From NCBI GenBank assembly GCA_964007475.1, contig OZ023275.1, positions 11,821,829 through 11,885,828 on the forward strand: DNA of 64,000 nucleotides. The letters are read 5' to 3'. Positions 34,901-49,881 of the stretch are shown piece after piece. A program made the translations under genes and the position numbers. The number at the start of each line of letters is the position of its first letter. Position 1 is the first letter of the stretch. Origin of the DNA: Hybos culiciformis. Its lineage: Eukaryota; Arthropoda; Insecta; Diptera; Hybotidae. The notes beneath the pieces were generated by a model. That model worked only from the letters and a program-made list of their open reading frames with translations. It was not told where the DNA came from and searched no databases.

Positions 34901-37900
34901 AACATTATTTGAAAGGGTCAAGTGAATTTAGTATAAAAGTGAAAATTACATAAATCGAATATAGGGAAAAAAAAAATTGTTTTACCCTTTTATGTTAACA
35001 TGTTTTAAGCGTCAAGGGTCAAACAATGAAACGAAAAGGATATAATATTTGGAAAATTTTTGTTTTCTAAGGAGATTTATTGAAAATTAGATATGCTTTT
35101 AAAAGAATGTGAACATAGAAGAGTTTAATTTTAATTTTTTATTAAGAATAGTACGAACAGTTAAGTTTTTTGTTTATTTTTAATTTCAGTCAGTTCAGTT
35201 AAATATAAAAATAAAAAAATTTCTTTTCAATACCTAGTCCTAAAATTTTTGTTTCAAATTTTCCTATAAAATTGTTAAAAATTGTTAATATAAAAATTTC
35301 AGTTGATTTTATACATATTTTTTATTCAATTCCTTGTTCACAATTTTTATAGTTTACTATACACATTAAAATTAATTAAATAGGAAACATGTTAAATATT
35401 TAAGGTTTTCTTTTTATACGGTATATATTTTTGTGCAAAGTAACTTTCCTTCAAGAAAGGATGCGAAGAGAGAGAAAAAAAAAATGTTGGTAAAGATTTG
35501 ATCAGGTTAAAGGAAATTTTTGGTTAGTCAAACACTTAAAAAGTATTTAAAGATTCTTTTGACCCTTGTAAAAGAAATTCCAAAAGTACAATATTTATTA
35601 TTGAATTAATAATTAAATACTTTTTTAAGAATATAACATGTTGTTGGCAAAGGAAGTTCAATCTTTTGGGAATGTTTAATAAAATCAAATTTATACAAAA
35701 CCAAGGTTAAAACTAACTGTATTATATATTTATTATTATTATTATTATAAAATAATTTATTAACTATTATATTGAAAATGTTTAAAAGGCTAACTAAATC
35801 AACTTTTATTTACTATATTTAATATAGGTATGAGAATAAGGTCAGTTGAGGTCTATGTTAGATTTAAAAAAAAAAAAAAATTTTTCATTGCTTGGTGAAC
35901 TTAGTACAAATAATATTTCCGTTAAATAAAGATGCCATTCCGCCAATAAGTAAGGAAAACATTATTATTTTGTTGTGTTATGTTGTGGATAGGTGTTAAA
36001 TTTTTATTCAAATAAAATGTTATAAATTTTTGTAAAATAAAAAAAAAAAAAGTAAAAATAAATAATAAAGGTTTAATTGTTATAAACTGAATTTAGGATA
36101 TAAATGAAAAACGGTGGTTGTATAGAAGGATAATAAAACGGTTATATTTCTTTTTTTTTGGAAATTAAAAACATTTTTGGTCAAATCTCATGTGATTTAA
36201 TGGTTGGGTTAGAAAAACCTATTGTTTTGTGGAAACCATTGTACAGAGAAAAAAAAAAATTATTCAAAAACATAATATTTATTTATAATAATGGGCTTTT
36301 TATAATTAAATATTTTATTTTTGTATATTATATATTTTTTATGAGAATTTTATGTATAAATGAACTGTTGTTAAAGATTTTTTTGTTTCATATGTTGTGC
36401 GATGGTGAATTTAAAATCCATCACCGCCAAAATCTAAAAGTCAATATCTGCAAAGACAGGAATGTTCGAATTAATTTTTTTTTTTTTTAAATTAAGATAG
36501 GAATAAATAAATTATAAAAAATTGGTAGAAAATGTATCTTTTTATTTTGGTGTGTGTTCATTTAATTTTTTTGAGATTTTTCTGTTAAGGTTTGGCGGGA
36601 TTTAATTTTCGCAGAATTTAAGGGATTTTATTTTTAGTGATTTTAACCTCCTTCCGTTATTAGGGTTAAATCATAAATTTAGCTTTAATATAAAAAACTA
36701 ATAATATATTAATCTATTTAGAGTCCAAAGCTAAATAAAATGATTGGTTTTAAAAATTGTTTTATCAAGATTAATATTTTGTTTTAAACATTAGATTGGC
36801 AATGCTGTGATTTTTGCTATAACAAAATGATTATAATTAATATGCTCCAAAATATAGACATTTAAGAAAAGTAATAGATAGATAAATTGGATAATAAATA
36901 AAGCTAAATGTTGTCTAATTAGTTTAATAATAAATAATTATACATTTAATATATAATAAACTATTTTACATAATTCTTCTGAAATATTTAAATATTATGC
37001 ATAATAGCCAATAATATTCATTTTATGGTGGTATTTTTATTTAATATTATTATCCTTATAACATTGTAAAATGTAATTAATTTTTAAAATAATGCAGCAG
37101 TTAATTAAAGGTTTTTGTATATTATTATATTAGTTATATATAATATGTACAATATGTATTAAAAATAAAAATTAAATATAATTTCATTATATTACATTTA
37201 CCTACAAATAACATCATAGTTATGTGTATTTAAAGGTATTTTATGGTAATGTCTAAAAATTTATTCATATTATACTATATATACTTATAATGAAAATTTT
37301 GAAATTTTTACTACATAGGTACATTTATAGGTGGTATATTTTCTTTATGAACGAAATTTTCCTATTTTTTTTTTTTTTTTCAAATTCTGTAAATGATAAA
37401 ATACATAGTAAAAATCCTTTTGTTGTTTAAAACTTAAATGCAACTTAATTTTTGAAAAGAATTTATTGTTATTTTAAAAGGATTTAGTGAGATATCGGTG
37501 CAATTTTCAGCGTTCATCATTAGTCATATTTGAATTTAAAAATGAAAAAAAAATAATTTTTTTTCTAGAAATTACAGAAGAATATAGTTTTATGAAATAG
37601 AAAATCATAGAATTTTTTTTTAAGATTTAAAAAAAAATATCATGGATTACAACCTTATTTTGAATAAATTAATTGATCAGTTGGCATATTCACATCACAG
37701 GTTTAAAATTAAATTGGCGTTAGTAACATTAAGATCAAGAATAACTAAAAATATTTTTCATTTTTTTTTTTTTTGCTTAAATAATAATCTTTTACCGAAT
37801 ATACATTAAGTGGTTGCTTTTGAGGTTACATTATTGTACAAATTTTTCTTAGTTATTATAATATGAGAAAATCCCATATAATTTTCTTATTCTTAAGAAT

Positions 37901-40135
37901 AATAAAAGACTTGTGGGCATATTCTTGTTTTTTCTTATTTTTTATTTTTTTTAAAATTATAATCTTTTCAAAGGATAAACTTTTTTATTCCTATAACATA
38001 TGATATGGATGAAACAAGGTAAACTTCTCTCAACTTCTAAGTTTTCTCAAATTTTCAAAAAAAAAGTATGCATAACAAGACGGATAAAATGATATCTCAT
38101 CAAGACTATAAGCTACTGCATCTTTTCTAAAAAAAAAAAAACAACATATTATCAAAGGAATGCAAGTTTTTTGACATTTGAAATGTATTCTGTTAAAATC
38201 GGCAATAATTAATGTTATACATAAAATTATCGTTATAAGGGAAAATATTTTTTAAAAATCTTTAATTTTCTATCAAAAAAAAAAAAAAACTAAAATTTTC
38301 ACTGCTAAAACATTTTTGTATTTTTCTTTATTTAGACGATATCGTAATTAAGTAGAACTATATTGCATATTAAGCCTCGCCATCGTTTCGATATAAATAA
38401 TGTGTGGTGATTGCCATTTCGATTTTCGAATTTTGTAAACACATATTAAATACGAAAATTTTTCACGATATTTGAAAGACAACAATTATTAAATAAATTT
38501 CAGCAAGATTAAAAAAATATTAATTTTTTTTTTTTTTAAGTTAGATCCTTTTTTGGGCATGTACTAGGAAAATTTATTTCTGAACTCTTCAACTAAAGTT
38601 TAACTTAATTCAAAAAATTTTTATATGATTGCATCAATCATGACATTAGACCCCAAAGGACTTTAAATCTTTTGCATTACTTTTTTTCTTATATGTATGT
38701 AAAAAGAAAAACCATGCAAGGAATTTCAAGTAAAACTTTGATAAACTTCCTTTTCATGAAAATCAAGTTAAAAAAAAATAAAAAAAATAAAAAATAAGAA
38801 ATTATTTAACCTGAAATTTTTAAGATTTTTCAAAAGCCACAAAAACATTATCCTTTTGAGTAAGATTTTTATTTCAGAATATTTTGTGTACGAAAGTTTT
38901 TTTTTTTTGCAGTTTTTCAGCTATCTGTGACTTGAAGGATTTGTATGAAGCGATGCTCATTTGAATTTATTTTTATAATGATTTTACGAAACTTATGCTT
39001 CAAAAACTGATATGCTGATACAAAAATTTACGTAAATTAATTGACACTATTAAATTGTGACTGAGTTCATGACTTGATGATTTGAAAAGATATTTTGAAC
39101 AGTTATTGGCGATAACGAAACTATTAATAGTGAATTAATAGTGAAGACCGAGCGCTACTAATTTTGACCTTAACAAAAATGAAGCTTCAAGAATTAAAAT
39201 TTTAAATCAAAATAAATTAAAATTAAATCATTAATAACAAACAAAGAAATAAGCAAAAAACTCGAATGAATAATAACTGCCTTATATGGTCCACTTCAAA
39301 GTACCACACAGATGAAAAATTTAAATTGCTAAAATGAAAAAAAAAAAAAAATTGAGATAAATATCATTTTAAAATATTTATGCATATTAAAAAAAAATAA
39401 AAATAAAAGAATATAGAATTCAATTTTATAAAATTTATTTCTGAAACAAAATCTTAGACCATTAACAAAAAAAAAAAAAAAAGAAAAAAAAAGTTCAAAA
39501 TCTTAGCGGACCAAACTAAATCTACTTTCTTGAGAAATTTTTGGTCTATTATCCTTAATTCAAATTTACCACATATTTTGTTTAAGTCCATTACCAAAAA
39601 CAAAAATAATAAAAGTAAAAAGAAGATATTTCTTCTTCTTTTATATATATATAAAAATAAAAAAATTATTCGTTATTGGTATACGTTAAAAAATAGTTTG
39701 AGGCAAAAAAGGACCTTAAAGAAATTTTTCTTTTTTTTTTTATAGAGTTTTAAGTACTGTACTTAAAATTAAGAACAATAGCATAAATTAAAGAAAAGTG
39801 AAGGTGATAAATTTTGAAAAGTCTAAAAAAAGAATAATAATATAAATTTATAAGAATTATTATTAAGAAAAGAAAACTATATATTTAAGAGATTTTCCAC
39901 AAACACATATATTTGTTTTTTTTTTTTCCTTTGCCTTTGAGATTCTTATATCTTTTATGTTTCTTGCGAAAATTTTAAATAAAAAAAAAAATAAAAAAAT
40001 TAAACATAAACTTAATATACCAAAAATAAAATATATTGAGGTTTTATGTCTTGGTAACGAATTTCTTTCTTATACTATTACTATTTCTTATACATACTAT
40101 AATTTAATAAAAATTTGAAAATTTTGCCTTGCTTA
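28998..40135. other. Long gene-free AT-rich region, left part
   Basis: No exon with conserved coding features, RNA gene or bounded transposon was found on either strand. Contents are homopolymer A and T tracts, a 25-bp tandem pair at 30626-30675 and a short TTA microsatellite near 35730. Open frames here are short and AT-biased. Confidence 0.5.
30626..30675 (+). repeat. 25-bp tandem duplication
   Basis: Two adjacent copies of TCTTGACAAAAAAAAAGATA plus CAAAA/TAAAA differ at one base. Confidence 0.85.
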
Positions 40136-40268
40136 ACTGGTTTTAACACGGCCCACGCAGTCCCAATGGGAATTGAGTTCTTGACTGTGAAACCAACTTT
40201 TGCTTAAAACTCTCACTGTCACATACGATAACTGTATTTGATTTTGAATCCTTCAACGCCATTCGAAA
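40136..40268. other. Less AT-rich island of unknown nature
   Basis: This stretch of about 130 bases (with ACACGGCCCACGCAGTCCCA near its left end) has markedly higher GC than tens of kilobases around it. On the minus strand an ATG at about 40265 opens a 39-codon frame that ends TAA, with a stop just upstream. On the plus strand a frame of similar length also ends TAA. No family is recognised for either and no good splice sites frame it. It could be a small ORF, a conserved non-coding element or part of a UTR exon. Confidence 0.35.
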
Positions 40269-42402
40269 TAATTTTTACCGAATTATGTCCCAATTATTAC
40301 CAAAACTAGAAACAATTTCCAAACCTATAACTTTATTTTTTTTTTTTTTGTGTTAATAAATTTTGTCAACTATATATACCCATCATCTCAAATTTCACTA
40401 ATGGATTTTAATATAATTTAAAAATATAAAATATGAAAAAAAAAAAAAAAAAACTTTTTAAATTTTATATTTATCCTTTCGGATTTCCCGATTTGGATTG
40501 TTTCCTGAAAGAATTCGTAAATTTTTCTTTCAATTTATTACTAAAAAAAAAAAAAAAAAGAAGAAATTTGAGAAGAAAAAAAAAAAAAAAAAATTAAGAA
40601 ATTCAACAAAACTTTTGGTCATAATTTCTATTTAATTGTCCTTCCTTTACCATAAGAGGTATAATTTAAAACGGTAATGCTTGGCATATAGAGAAAAATG
40701 AATATAAAACTTCTTATAAGGATAATATGCAAAACCCATAAATGGTCGATTTAATTTTTTTTCTATACGGCTTTGTTTAAGAAAAACCACAGTAACCAAT
40801 CTTAAAAACTAATTTAGCAGGAGAAAATTTCTTATATGTATAAATATATTATTTTGTTTTTTTTATTATTGTAATTATTCGAAAATTTCCTTGTTTAAAG
40901 GATGCATTTGAAAAAAAAAAATAAATAAAATTTCTGATATTTTAAGAAATCCATTTTCCTAAATACAATATAATTTTTAACTTGAAAGAAAATCTTTTGT
41001 AGTGAAAATTATATTGAATTTTCTGATAATAATCAGTTTTAATTTTTTTATATGACATTGCTAACTATGAAATTTTGTTTTTACCAAAAACTATATAGTA
41101 TGTATATTTAAGTGATATCTTTATTAAATTACTTATTTATGCTGTTTGCAATAAGTTTATTAAACAACTCATTAAATATATATTTGAGTATCTAGACCTT
41201 TGTAACATTGTTTATATGTGACAACAAAAGTTTATTAATTTTAAAATCGGAGTTTTATTTAAAACCCATTGAAGTTTAAATATTTATTTGTATACATTTA
41301 TATATGTTGAAAAACTTGTTAAAAATGTCCTTTTTATAATAAAATGGTAAATACATAGTATAGTATAAATCTTCAAAAAAAAAAAAAAACTATTGAGAAA
41401 TAATTTTTGAGAATATAAGAAAAACTTAAGGTTTTCTATTAAGTTCTATTAAGTTTTCCGTATATATAAAACAAAACAATATTTTAAAAGAAAATAAAAC
41501 AAGAATTAAAATTAATTTTGAGTTTTATGGTAAAAAGTTTGGTCCATTTTATATTTTAAAAAAAGACAGAATATTGTTAACGTTAATTAATAAAAATGTT
41601 AATTTGCAGCTACGATTATAATGCAGCTGCTAATAACAAATTTTATCCGATTGAATGGCATGCGTCAATTATATGAATTTGATGAAAATAAAAAATATTT
41701 AAATTGTTTGAAAAAACTTCTTCAGACAATATGTGGATTGTCAATAAATATCTCAAATAAAATCTCATAGATTCAAATCTAAAGAATGTTTGAGAAACAA
41801 CAACCTAAAAAATAATCTAAGCTTTTAAAGTCCGGTCATGCGAAATAGTTGTACCTTTATAACAATATAAAAGAAGATCTCAGTTTAATTGAAACCACAT
41901 CGTTTTTCTTAGAAATAAAATAAAAAAAAAAATATTATAAGAAATTTATTATCCTTTTTCGATTTACATTAAAAGAACATTAAATATTTCAGGATATAAT
42001 TTTCTATATAATTTTTCTTTATTCCAAAAGTATTGTTAGTCTGTTTTTGCAATTTAAAAGTAAGAAAAAAAAAAAAGAATATAAAGTTTTTAAGATATTT
42101 TTCGTTTCCCTTTTTTTTTTTTTCTGGTGATTTCAGAAGGAAAAAAGCTTCAAAAAAGATGCATTCGAGCAAAAATATTTAAATATTTAAAAAAAAAAAA
42201 AAAAGATTATAAGTTCTTTCATATTTTATTATTATGATTATTTTTTTTTTTTGAATATTTTCTCATTTTTTGGAAAACATTATTGTTAATTTTTGTTTGT
42301 TTCAAATTTTCAAATATTCTTAACTATCTATTATCATATTTGTAATTATAAACATTTATTTGATAGTGCAATACTTGAAAAATATTGTTTGTTATACTAT
42401 CT

Positions 42403-42510
42403 CTAAAATAAATGTAGTAAAATGCAATTTTATAGTTTTCCTAACTGAAATAAATGTAGTAAAAAAAATGTTTTTATATTTCTTTTATCTAAAATAAATG
42501 TAATAAAATT
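42403..42510 (+). repeat. Three-copy imperfect repeat, about 43-bp period
   Basis: CTAAAATAAATGTAGTAAAA and two close variants start at about 42403, 42445 and 42489. Confidence 0.65.
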
Positions 42511-45500
42511 AAATTTTGTGATCGCTTCATCTTTCAAATAGTTGAGCAAGCTTCTATTAATTTGAAACTCCAGAATCTTTCAACATGAAGTATTAATTTT
42601 CAATTTTCAATTTTGAGGTGATTGAGTTGAGAATAATTATATTGATTTGCCTCGGTTTAGAAAGGAAAATATACAATGAATTGCGTTATCGCATTTCATA
42701 TACGATTCTATTCTAGCTCTAATTAATATTCGACTTCAGCTATTGTTTCTAGTGACCACAGAATTCATTAACGTTATAAAATAAAAAAATGTTAATTATA
42801 TTCTGTTCTATGCTTCAAGAAATTTAAATAAATATTTTATATTATTTATAAAAATAATAAGGGATTATGATTGATAGAAAATTATTTAAATTTTATCATT
42901 TATATAGAATATTTCTTTTCTATATATTAATTTGGAATACTACTAATTTACATATATAGATTAAAACACCTGGAATATTTAATTTAGAATTTTTATGAAT
43001 TAAATTAAAATGAATATTAATTAAAAAATTATATTAATAAATATGTTTGAAAAGAATTTTCATAATTTAAAATAAAGTTAAATACATATTGGCGACACAA
43101 AAAAAATATGCTTAAAAAAATATATAATATGCTCATGTACATGTATCTCATGTTTAAACGCATTTATTCCGCAGGTGCATTCAATTTTATTTTAAAATTA
43201 AGAGGGTGTACTATAAGGACAGCCTTTCCGATTAGCTGAATGTATTCACGCATTGTACACAAAAAATTTCTAAAAAATATTTTATAAAAAGATCAGACTT
43301 TCAAGTCATAAAAGCAAAAATGACGAAGTGTTAGGCCTTTTTAATTCTTAAAATTGCGTTGGGTCTTAATAAGGTTTAAAATCAATTTTATATATAAAAA
43401 AAATTTGAAATATATTTTTCTTTCTGCTTAAATTATAATATTATGATTTTCAAACCTTTAAAAGCTACACAACTATAAGATAATATATAATAATTTTATT
43501 TTCAAATAATTATTATTTTTCGAAGTTATTGTATAATTTTCTTATTCAATATAGAATTTTCTTATAATTAAAAAAATAACACAACGTAAACAACAAAATA
43601 ATAAAGAATTACATCTTTATTAAAAACAACACCTGTACATTAATTTCATACATCTATTAATAAATTATTTTTAAGATATATTTACTAATATATATATATA
43701 TGTAAACTAAACATATAATATGTATTGTAAATTTATATATGTTTTCATCCTTAATAAACTATTAAAGAAGTTTTATATCCTTTTTATAGCAAAAGAACCT
43801 CCTTAATTATTTCCTTGCATTTCTGCTATAAGTATCAATACAAAGAATTTCCCGATTCCATATATTTACATTTCATATAATAATAATAATATATAAATAT
43901 TACAAAATCGTATATATAATTTTCCTGGAAAAATCTTTACAAACATTATTCTCAAACTCTTGAAGCTTAAAAAATAACCCCTTTTTTGATAATATGTTTG
44001 TTGAGAATAATGCGAAAGAAATAATATGAATTGTTTGTTATTCAGCTAAGAAAGATTATAATTAATTCGTATTAACAATATTTTTGATTTTTTTTTGAAA
44101 ATTGTTCTAAGGTGAAGGTTTAAATTCTTCTATCCTGGACTGAAAGAGAAAGTGTCAAACTAATTTGATCAAAACATTGTATTTTCCAGTTCAACTCTAA
44201 ATTGTTAATAATTCTAATTTTTAATAGATCTTTTTTGCAAATTTCTTTCAGATATTTAGTTTGGGAAATAATTTTCTTATAACATACATTCATAATACTA
44301 TAAAATTAGAAAAAAAAAAAAAAATAAAAATCTTTGTCTATAAATTTTATTAACGATTATGAGATGTTGAAATATTCTTTAAACATGAATTTAATATATG
44401 TGAGCTTTAGTATCTTATAGATATTTTTCGAAAAATCTTTTGAAAAAGTTTTTCATTGTTTTGCGTGTTATTAATAATTTTCTATAACACAAGAAAAATC
44501 ATAAAATAAGAAGAAAATCAAAAAGAAATAAAAAACTTCGATTCTACAGAAATACAAAAGAATTATCAAATTTATACAGGGTATATTGGATTTAATATAA
44601 GAAGTGTATGTATAGTTTTTAGAATTTTAATATTGATAACATTATAAATATATTAATAAGAAAAGTTTTATGTAATAGAATTATTTTATGTAAATTTTTC
44701 GGAGAAAGACTTGAAGAGACTTTGAGGTAAACATTATTTATTTATACTATAGGCTTTGTTTTTTATTTTAGTTAAAAATTGCTTTACCATCATAATAGTT
44801 AAACATATGTTATTTCATATATAATTGTATAAGTAAAACAAAGAGTAATTCAACGTTGTTAGTTATAAAATTCTAAATATTATGTTGAACAGTATATGTA
44901 CATGTTTCGTTTTCTTTATAATAATTTAATCACTCTGTATTAAATATTATACGATTCTATATATATATAATATATATTTTGTATATACAGGATGTTTTTA
45001 TACAAAAGTTTTCCCATGAGATTATTAGAAGTTTCTGATAGGTATATTGTTTTGTATAAAAACTTCTGGTAAAAATGGGAATCTGGAATAAAAAAAAAAA
45101 AAAAAATTTAACTTCTTATACATATTATAGAAAAACAAGTACAATTTTTTCTTCCATATATATAGCGAAAGAAAAATCATAATAAATTTATGCGGGTTAA
45201 GTTATCTTAAAAAATTAAGGAAAGAAATTAAGAAATATCCTAAGGACTTTTCTTTGTATGTTGTTGTTTTTTCTTTTCCTCCAGTAAATCTTTAACTCAA
45301 TAACTCACATACATATAAATATATATAGTACTTATTAACAGAATTATTTATGAGTTGAAAACTGTTACTGATTAAGTAATAAATCAATTAATAATACAAC
45401 TGGTTTGAGAGAATATGAATAGAATTTTATTTTTATCATAAGAACATTTATGTATATTATAAGAATAAAAATAAATATATGGTTTTGAAAGCAATTATAT

Positions 45501-46457
45501 GGAACTTTATGTACGATATTTATATTTATTTATTTCATTAATTTCTTGTCTATATAAGATATTTTTTTTTTTTGAAAATATTGGAAGAAAGTTATCTTAA
45601 TTACTACAGAGTATAAAGTGATAAAGCATTATTATATTTAAAAACATAATTTGGTGAAAGATTTATTTATAAAAATGGGGAAAACTGATATTTCGACAGT
45701 ACACAATATAGTTAATAAATAAATAATCCGAAAAGTTTCAAAATTGGATGAGAAAATATTTATTGGCAGATAGCTAGAGATTAGAGTGATGTACAAAGGC
45801 ACTGAATATTTTTTAAACATAAGCTAGAATTAAATATTGGAATTTCTTATATAAAATATTAGATAATATTAGAAAATATTAGAAATATAAAACTAGATAA
45901 GAGTATACAGAAAAATTAAATAACTATTTTTATAAGTTCAACTAATAATAAAGTCAAAAGTTTCATCACCATGGATAGTTCTTTTCCTGCCTGTCTCTCA
46001 ATTTCTATTATTTTCAAATTATTCTTAATATACATAAGAATTATTTCGAATTCTTAATTATTATTCTTCAAATATATAATAATAAATATATAGAGAGTTT
46101 CCAATTCCGCCAAAGATACATATTTTCAAACATACAAGCATATGGTATTATGTACGTTTGAAAAAAAAAAAAAACAAAAAAATAAAAAAACAAAAACATA
46201 AAAATTTTGAATTTATATAAGAAAAACATATTTAACAAAATATCTCATTTATTTCGTGGAATTAAAATAAATAACCAAATATTATGTTCAGCATAAGTAT
46301 AAAAAAAAAAAGAAAAACAAAAAAATAACCAAAACAAATTTCTTGTAAAGTTTTTCCAAGGATAATAATATCATCTTTGGAAAATTTGAAAATAAAATTT
46401 ATATAATATACAGTGTAGGTACATAAATATATGTTTTTATTCAAAATATATAATAAA

Positions 46458-46482
46458 AAATAATAATAATAATAATAATATT
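46458..46482 (+). repeat. AAT microsatellite
   Basis: About eight AAT units in a row. Confidence 0.9.
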
Positions 46483-49400
46483 TGTAATTGTAATGTTTTT
46501 TTTTTTTTTATTATTTCATTCATTGAATGTATATAGTATAGGTTTACGTTTAAGTGCTTGTTTTGTTATCATTTTTTTTTTAAATTATTTTTGCATCTAC
46601 ATATTTTTTGTAGCATAAGAAAAAAGGTAAGTCGGGTACAAGAAGTGATTTTAAAAAAGTTTTATTTTAAGGATAACGATAACGTTGTTTATGAATGTCG
46701 AAAAGGAAGAAGAATAACATGGTGGATTCCTTTTGCAATTGGAGGAACATTAAGGTTCGATTAAAAAAAAATCATTATCTTCGAAAAACTAATTTTCTTC
46801 AATTAATCCGAGTTCTAATAACACTCCTGTCCTAGTGTGTTGGAAAAAAATAATATAAGCGCGAAGGTTGGAACGAATTTAATTTTGATTAACATTAATT
46901 GAACATTAATTCATTGATGAATTTCCTTTTAACATTATTCTAAAAAAAATAAGTTATACATATATATGTATAATTGTATATAATATATATGTATATTAAA
47001 AAAAAAAATTTTAAATATAAAAAATATTTCCAAAAATTACAGAAATAAAATTGTAGAAAAATTATTTTTTATTTTGATTCCAAATCTCCCGCCAAGATCT
47101 ATAACAGCCCTCTAACCCTAAATTATTGAAGTTTTTTTTTTCCCAGATATCATTAATTTCCACACCAACAATGTTATAGAAAATATATATATTTTAAAAC
47201 ATTTACTTTGCATTCAACGTTTAGATATTTCATTATTTTCTTTTTTTTTATTTTGGTAAAATTTTTGGTTCCTTTCCTTTCTTAATAAAATGCTCAAAAT
47301 AATGTACAAAAAAAAAAATGTAAATTTATAGATTTTGTTTTATTATTTTTGCTTTTTTTTTTTTTTTGAACATATGTGTAAAGTTTTTTAATTTGTATTG
47401 TACTAACATTATAAAATGATGAAAAACATAAGGAAAGTTTTATAAGACTTTTACCAAAAAAAAAAGAGAAAAGTTCTTTCACTTATTTTGTTAGATAAAA
47501 TAAACGGACTTTTGGAAAGCTGTCATGTCAGTTTCTGAGAGAATCTGAAGTTATAATTTAAAATGTTTTCAAAAGGATGTCATTCGTCTTAATATAATTA
47601 ATAACGTTTCGATGCAAAAATCTGTATTAAAAAGTGTGATTTGATTTCTGTCTTGAGCTAGTGCTATTGAGGTTCTAATCTTTGAATTTGTATCCATTCT
47701 TAGAATGTTACAGTTTCAAATTTGACCATCCTGACTGATTTGCTGAGTTGTCATAACACTTCTCCTTTCCGTTCGGTCCAAAAGTGCGACAATAGGGAAA
47801 ACATTTAGTAATTCACTATATTAATTTTTGTACCTATATATAGACAATTTTATTACAATTTGACGTAATTTTTAGATTGTCTCCATATAAGGAAGAAACA
47901 TAACACATATAGAAAAGGATTCGATAGTGTAAAATTGGCGGAATTGTTTCGATTTTTGGTTAGAAGGGGGTTGTTTTTTTTTTTTTTTATATGTAAATTA
48001 TTATTATTATTATTTTGTATAGTAAGTTTTATTTTATTTTTGTCTGTTTGGAAATAAATTTATTTATTTTTTTTGTTCCTGTGTATTATTTTCGGTAAAA
48101 GTTTAATGAAGTAATTAATTTGGTGAAATTTTTGCTTATTTTTTTTCGTCTTTTTTTTTTTTAGTTTTCCCTTAAAAGGTGTGAGTAAAAAAAAGTTTTA
48201 CTTTAATGTAATTTCTTTTTGTTTTGGTTTTTGTTTTTTTTTTTTATTTTGGCAGAAATTAATAAATAAAATAAAAAAAAAAGAAACCAAAACGAAATAT
48301 ATTTTGTTTGATCTATAAATTGGCTAAAAATAGATATAGATAGAAAAGTTAAATAAAAATTAACGATTTGAGATTAAAGGTTTTTTTTTTGCTCCAATGT
48401 TAAAATTGGTAATTTCTTAAATTACTTGTTTTCATTTTGAAGAAAATTTTGTTTTATATTGAATTTTAAAATTATTTTATCCATGTTCAAAATCGAATCT
48501 TGCAGGAACAACAATATTGTCATAACTTAAGATTAAATCTAGATTTCTGAAGCCGTAGAATTGTGCTGGCTTTCTATCAAAACGAGAAATTACAACTTTC
48601 GACTTTCTATAGAAAGAAATTATTGCAAAAACAAAAATATCCTTGAAAATATATAAAAAACATTATAACCTGCCAAGTCAAGACAATAAAATAGAAATTT
48701 GTTACACTTTATTTATATTTTTGATATTATTATGTTTTTCAATTTTTCTATTTAATTTTTTTTAGAACAACAAAAATTATTATTTATGTATAAAATAATG
48801 CACAAAAAGGCCTTCATGCAATTAAAATAATAATTGCAGTATTAAATACTGTTAATAACATGCGGTCAATTTCTAATTTTAAAATAATTACAATTATATA
48901 ATTTTCTGTAAAAGAAAGAAAAATATAAAATAAAATTTACGCATTCACATTGCATTAACGAAAATCGGTTGAAATGATTAAATTAGAGTTAAAAAAAAAA
49001 TTTTAAAAGCAGGGTTTTACAGAAGTTTTGGAAAATATACAAAATTTATAGTCATGCTTTTTCCGAGAAATTACATTTAAAATAATATATTATAAGATTC
49101 GATCTCGTTTCTATATCCCTGATACAATATTCTGTTGACAGAAGGTATAATTTTGCCCTCTTAACAATGTATTTAACATAATAAAAGCAGTTTAAACGCT
49201 ACAAAAATTAGATTTTCTTAATGTTTTGCTTTATAGACCAAAACTTCTTAAACCTTTTAAAATTTAACTTGTCCTTAAAAACAGAAAAATTTTTAAATTA
49301 ATTTGTATAAAAAATAATGTTTTAGTTTTGAGTGTTTTGACAGAATTCCTTCAAAAAAAAGATAGCAATAAATGCGTGCAAATATTTATAATTTTGTAGG

Positions 49401-49856
49401 GTTTAAATTTTGCATATACATAATTCAGCCCTAAATAGAAAATTTTCGCTATAAGTTTGAATGTGAATATATATATATGTATATATTTTTTGGGGGGATT
49501 ATTTCTACAAATGCATTTGAAATGCGTGAAAAATCTCCCGCAAGTTAAAATGTTACAACACCTCTTCCTGGTTTTCATGACCTTGACACAAGGGTAAATT
49601 ATTTATTTTACCAATGATATAACATAACTCATACTCTTCTATAGTAAAATTGCAAAAATGTGTAATTGTTCTTGTTTATTATTTGGGGACTGAGATTTTT
49701 TTTTTTTTAACATAATGTGCACATAAGTAGATTTTATGTAAAACAAGAATTTTTTATTTATTTTTTTAATCATGATGTTAATTTAATTGATAAAAGATTC
49801 ATGGTATAACACCTTTTTAATTGGTTTTATCATTCAATATTCAGCAAAAATGATAA

Positions 49857-49881
49857 AATAATAATAATAATAATAATAATA
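49857..49881 (+). repeat. AAT microsatellite
   Basis: About eight AAT units in a row. Confidence 0.9.

Noticed and set aside
46558..46764. 68-codon plus-strand frame ending in a WWIPFAIGG-like run
   Set aside because: It looked exon-like at first, with a GTAAGT nearby, but has no domain, no conserved neighbours and ordinary AT composition.
47500..47800. Slightly less AT-rich segment
   Set aside because: All frames are interrupted and no RNA gene or repeat structure is visible.
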